Assembly: GCF_910592395.1 (NCBI RefSeq) | Contig: NC_088322.1 | Span: forward strand, 10,535,431 to 10,599,430 | Direction: 5' to 3' | Source of the DNA: Lineus longissimus | Lineage: Eukaryota > Nemertea > Pilidiophora > Heteronemertea > Lineidae | DNA length: 64,000 nucleotides | Shown here: one piece after another, positions 63,826-64,000 of the stretch | Numbering within the stretch: position 1 is the first letter of the stretch | Layout: each line of letters opens with the position of its first letter | The notes under the pieces: model-generated | Told to the model about the DNA's origin: nothing | The model's input: only the letters and a program-made list of their open reading frames with translations | Database searches by the model: none | Program-made: the position numbers and the translations under genes

Positions 63826-64000
63826 CTGAAAGCGGAGAGAAACAACGTTAAATACACGAATTGATTTTTAATCGGAGAAGACAAGAATGGAGAAGATGAG
63901 GAAAGGTTAAAATAAAAGGTTTAGAAAAATTATAACTTGTACGTCTTTTGTTAGTTTACAATAACATGTATACGAATGTATACACTAGATCTTGAAGCAT

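Overview
This is a eukaryotic genomic window, most likely from a marine invertebrate; I cannot assign the phylum. Genes are split into short exons with GT..AG borders, introns are full of minisatellites, LINE fragments and foldback elements, and the recognisable genes are metazoan: paraoxonase-like lactonase/arylesterase, a CD225/dispanin (IFITM-related) membrane protein, and a voltage-gated calcium channel beta subunit. Nothing indicates a bacterial or viral genome.

Layout. 0-1.8 kb: last three exons of an unrecognised acidic protein on the + strand, with a poly(A) signal at 1771. 1.9-4.0 kb: a roughly 100-bp satellite whose degenerate flank flips orientation. 4.0-18.2 kb: a tandem segmental duplication of about 6-7 kb carrying two complete eight-exon paraoxonase-like genes on the - strand (PON-A 5141-8745, 368 codons; PON-B 12318-15794, 367 codons). 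Splice sites and all eight reading phases fit in both, and the calcium ligands and catalytic histidines are retained. The second unit also carries a decayed LINE with a nested short inverted-repeat element.

18.7-50.4 kb: a young, messy tandem array. A full unit holds a dispanin gene (+ strand), an uncharacterised terminal-type exon, a 46-codon exon, a 303-codon exon and a secreted, Cys-rich (PAN/apple-like) first exon (all - strand). The secreted exon reads away from the dispanin of the next unit. Units 1 (18,707-26,067), 2 (26,068 to about 32,835) and 3 (35,328 to about 46,595) are near-complete. Partial units lie at about 32,836-35,327, 46,596-49,255 and 49,256-50,418. Only dispanin copy 1 has its normal two-exon structure; copy 2 is truncated in exon 1 and copy 3 is exon 2 fused to foreign upstream sequence. 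The array also shows perfect palindromes that grew between copies, a foldback element that inverted its interior, and a 790-bp transposon with clear target duplication and empty sites in sister units.

50.4-52.1 kb: a broken non-LTR retrotransposon ending in a TTA microsatellite. 52.1-60.0 kb: non-coding, possibly a long 3' UTR or intergenic. 60.0-63.8 kb: the last five coding exons of a calcium-channel beta subunit gene (- strand), running off the right edge. Gene calls rest on reading splice sites and family motifs by eye; no searches were run.
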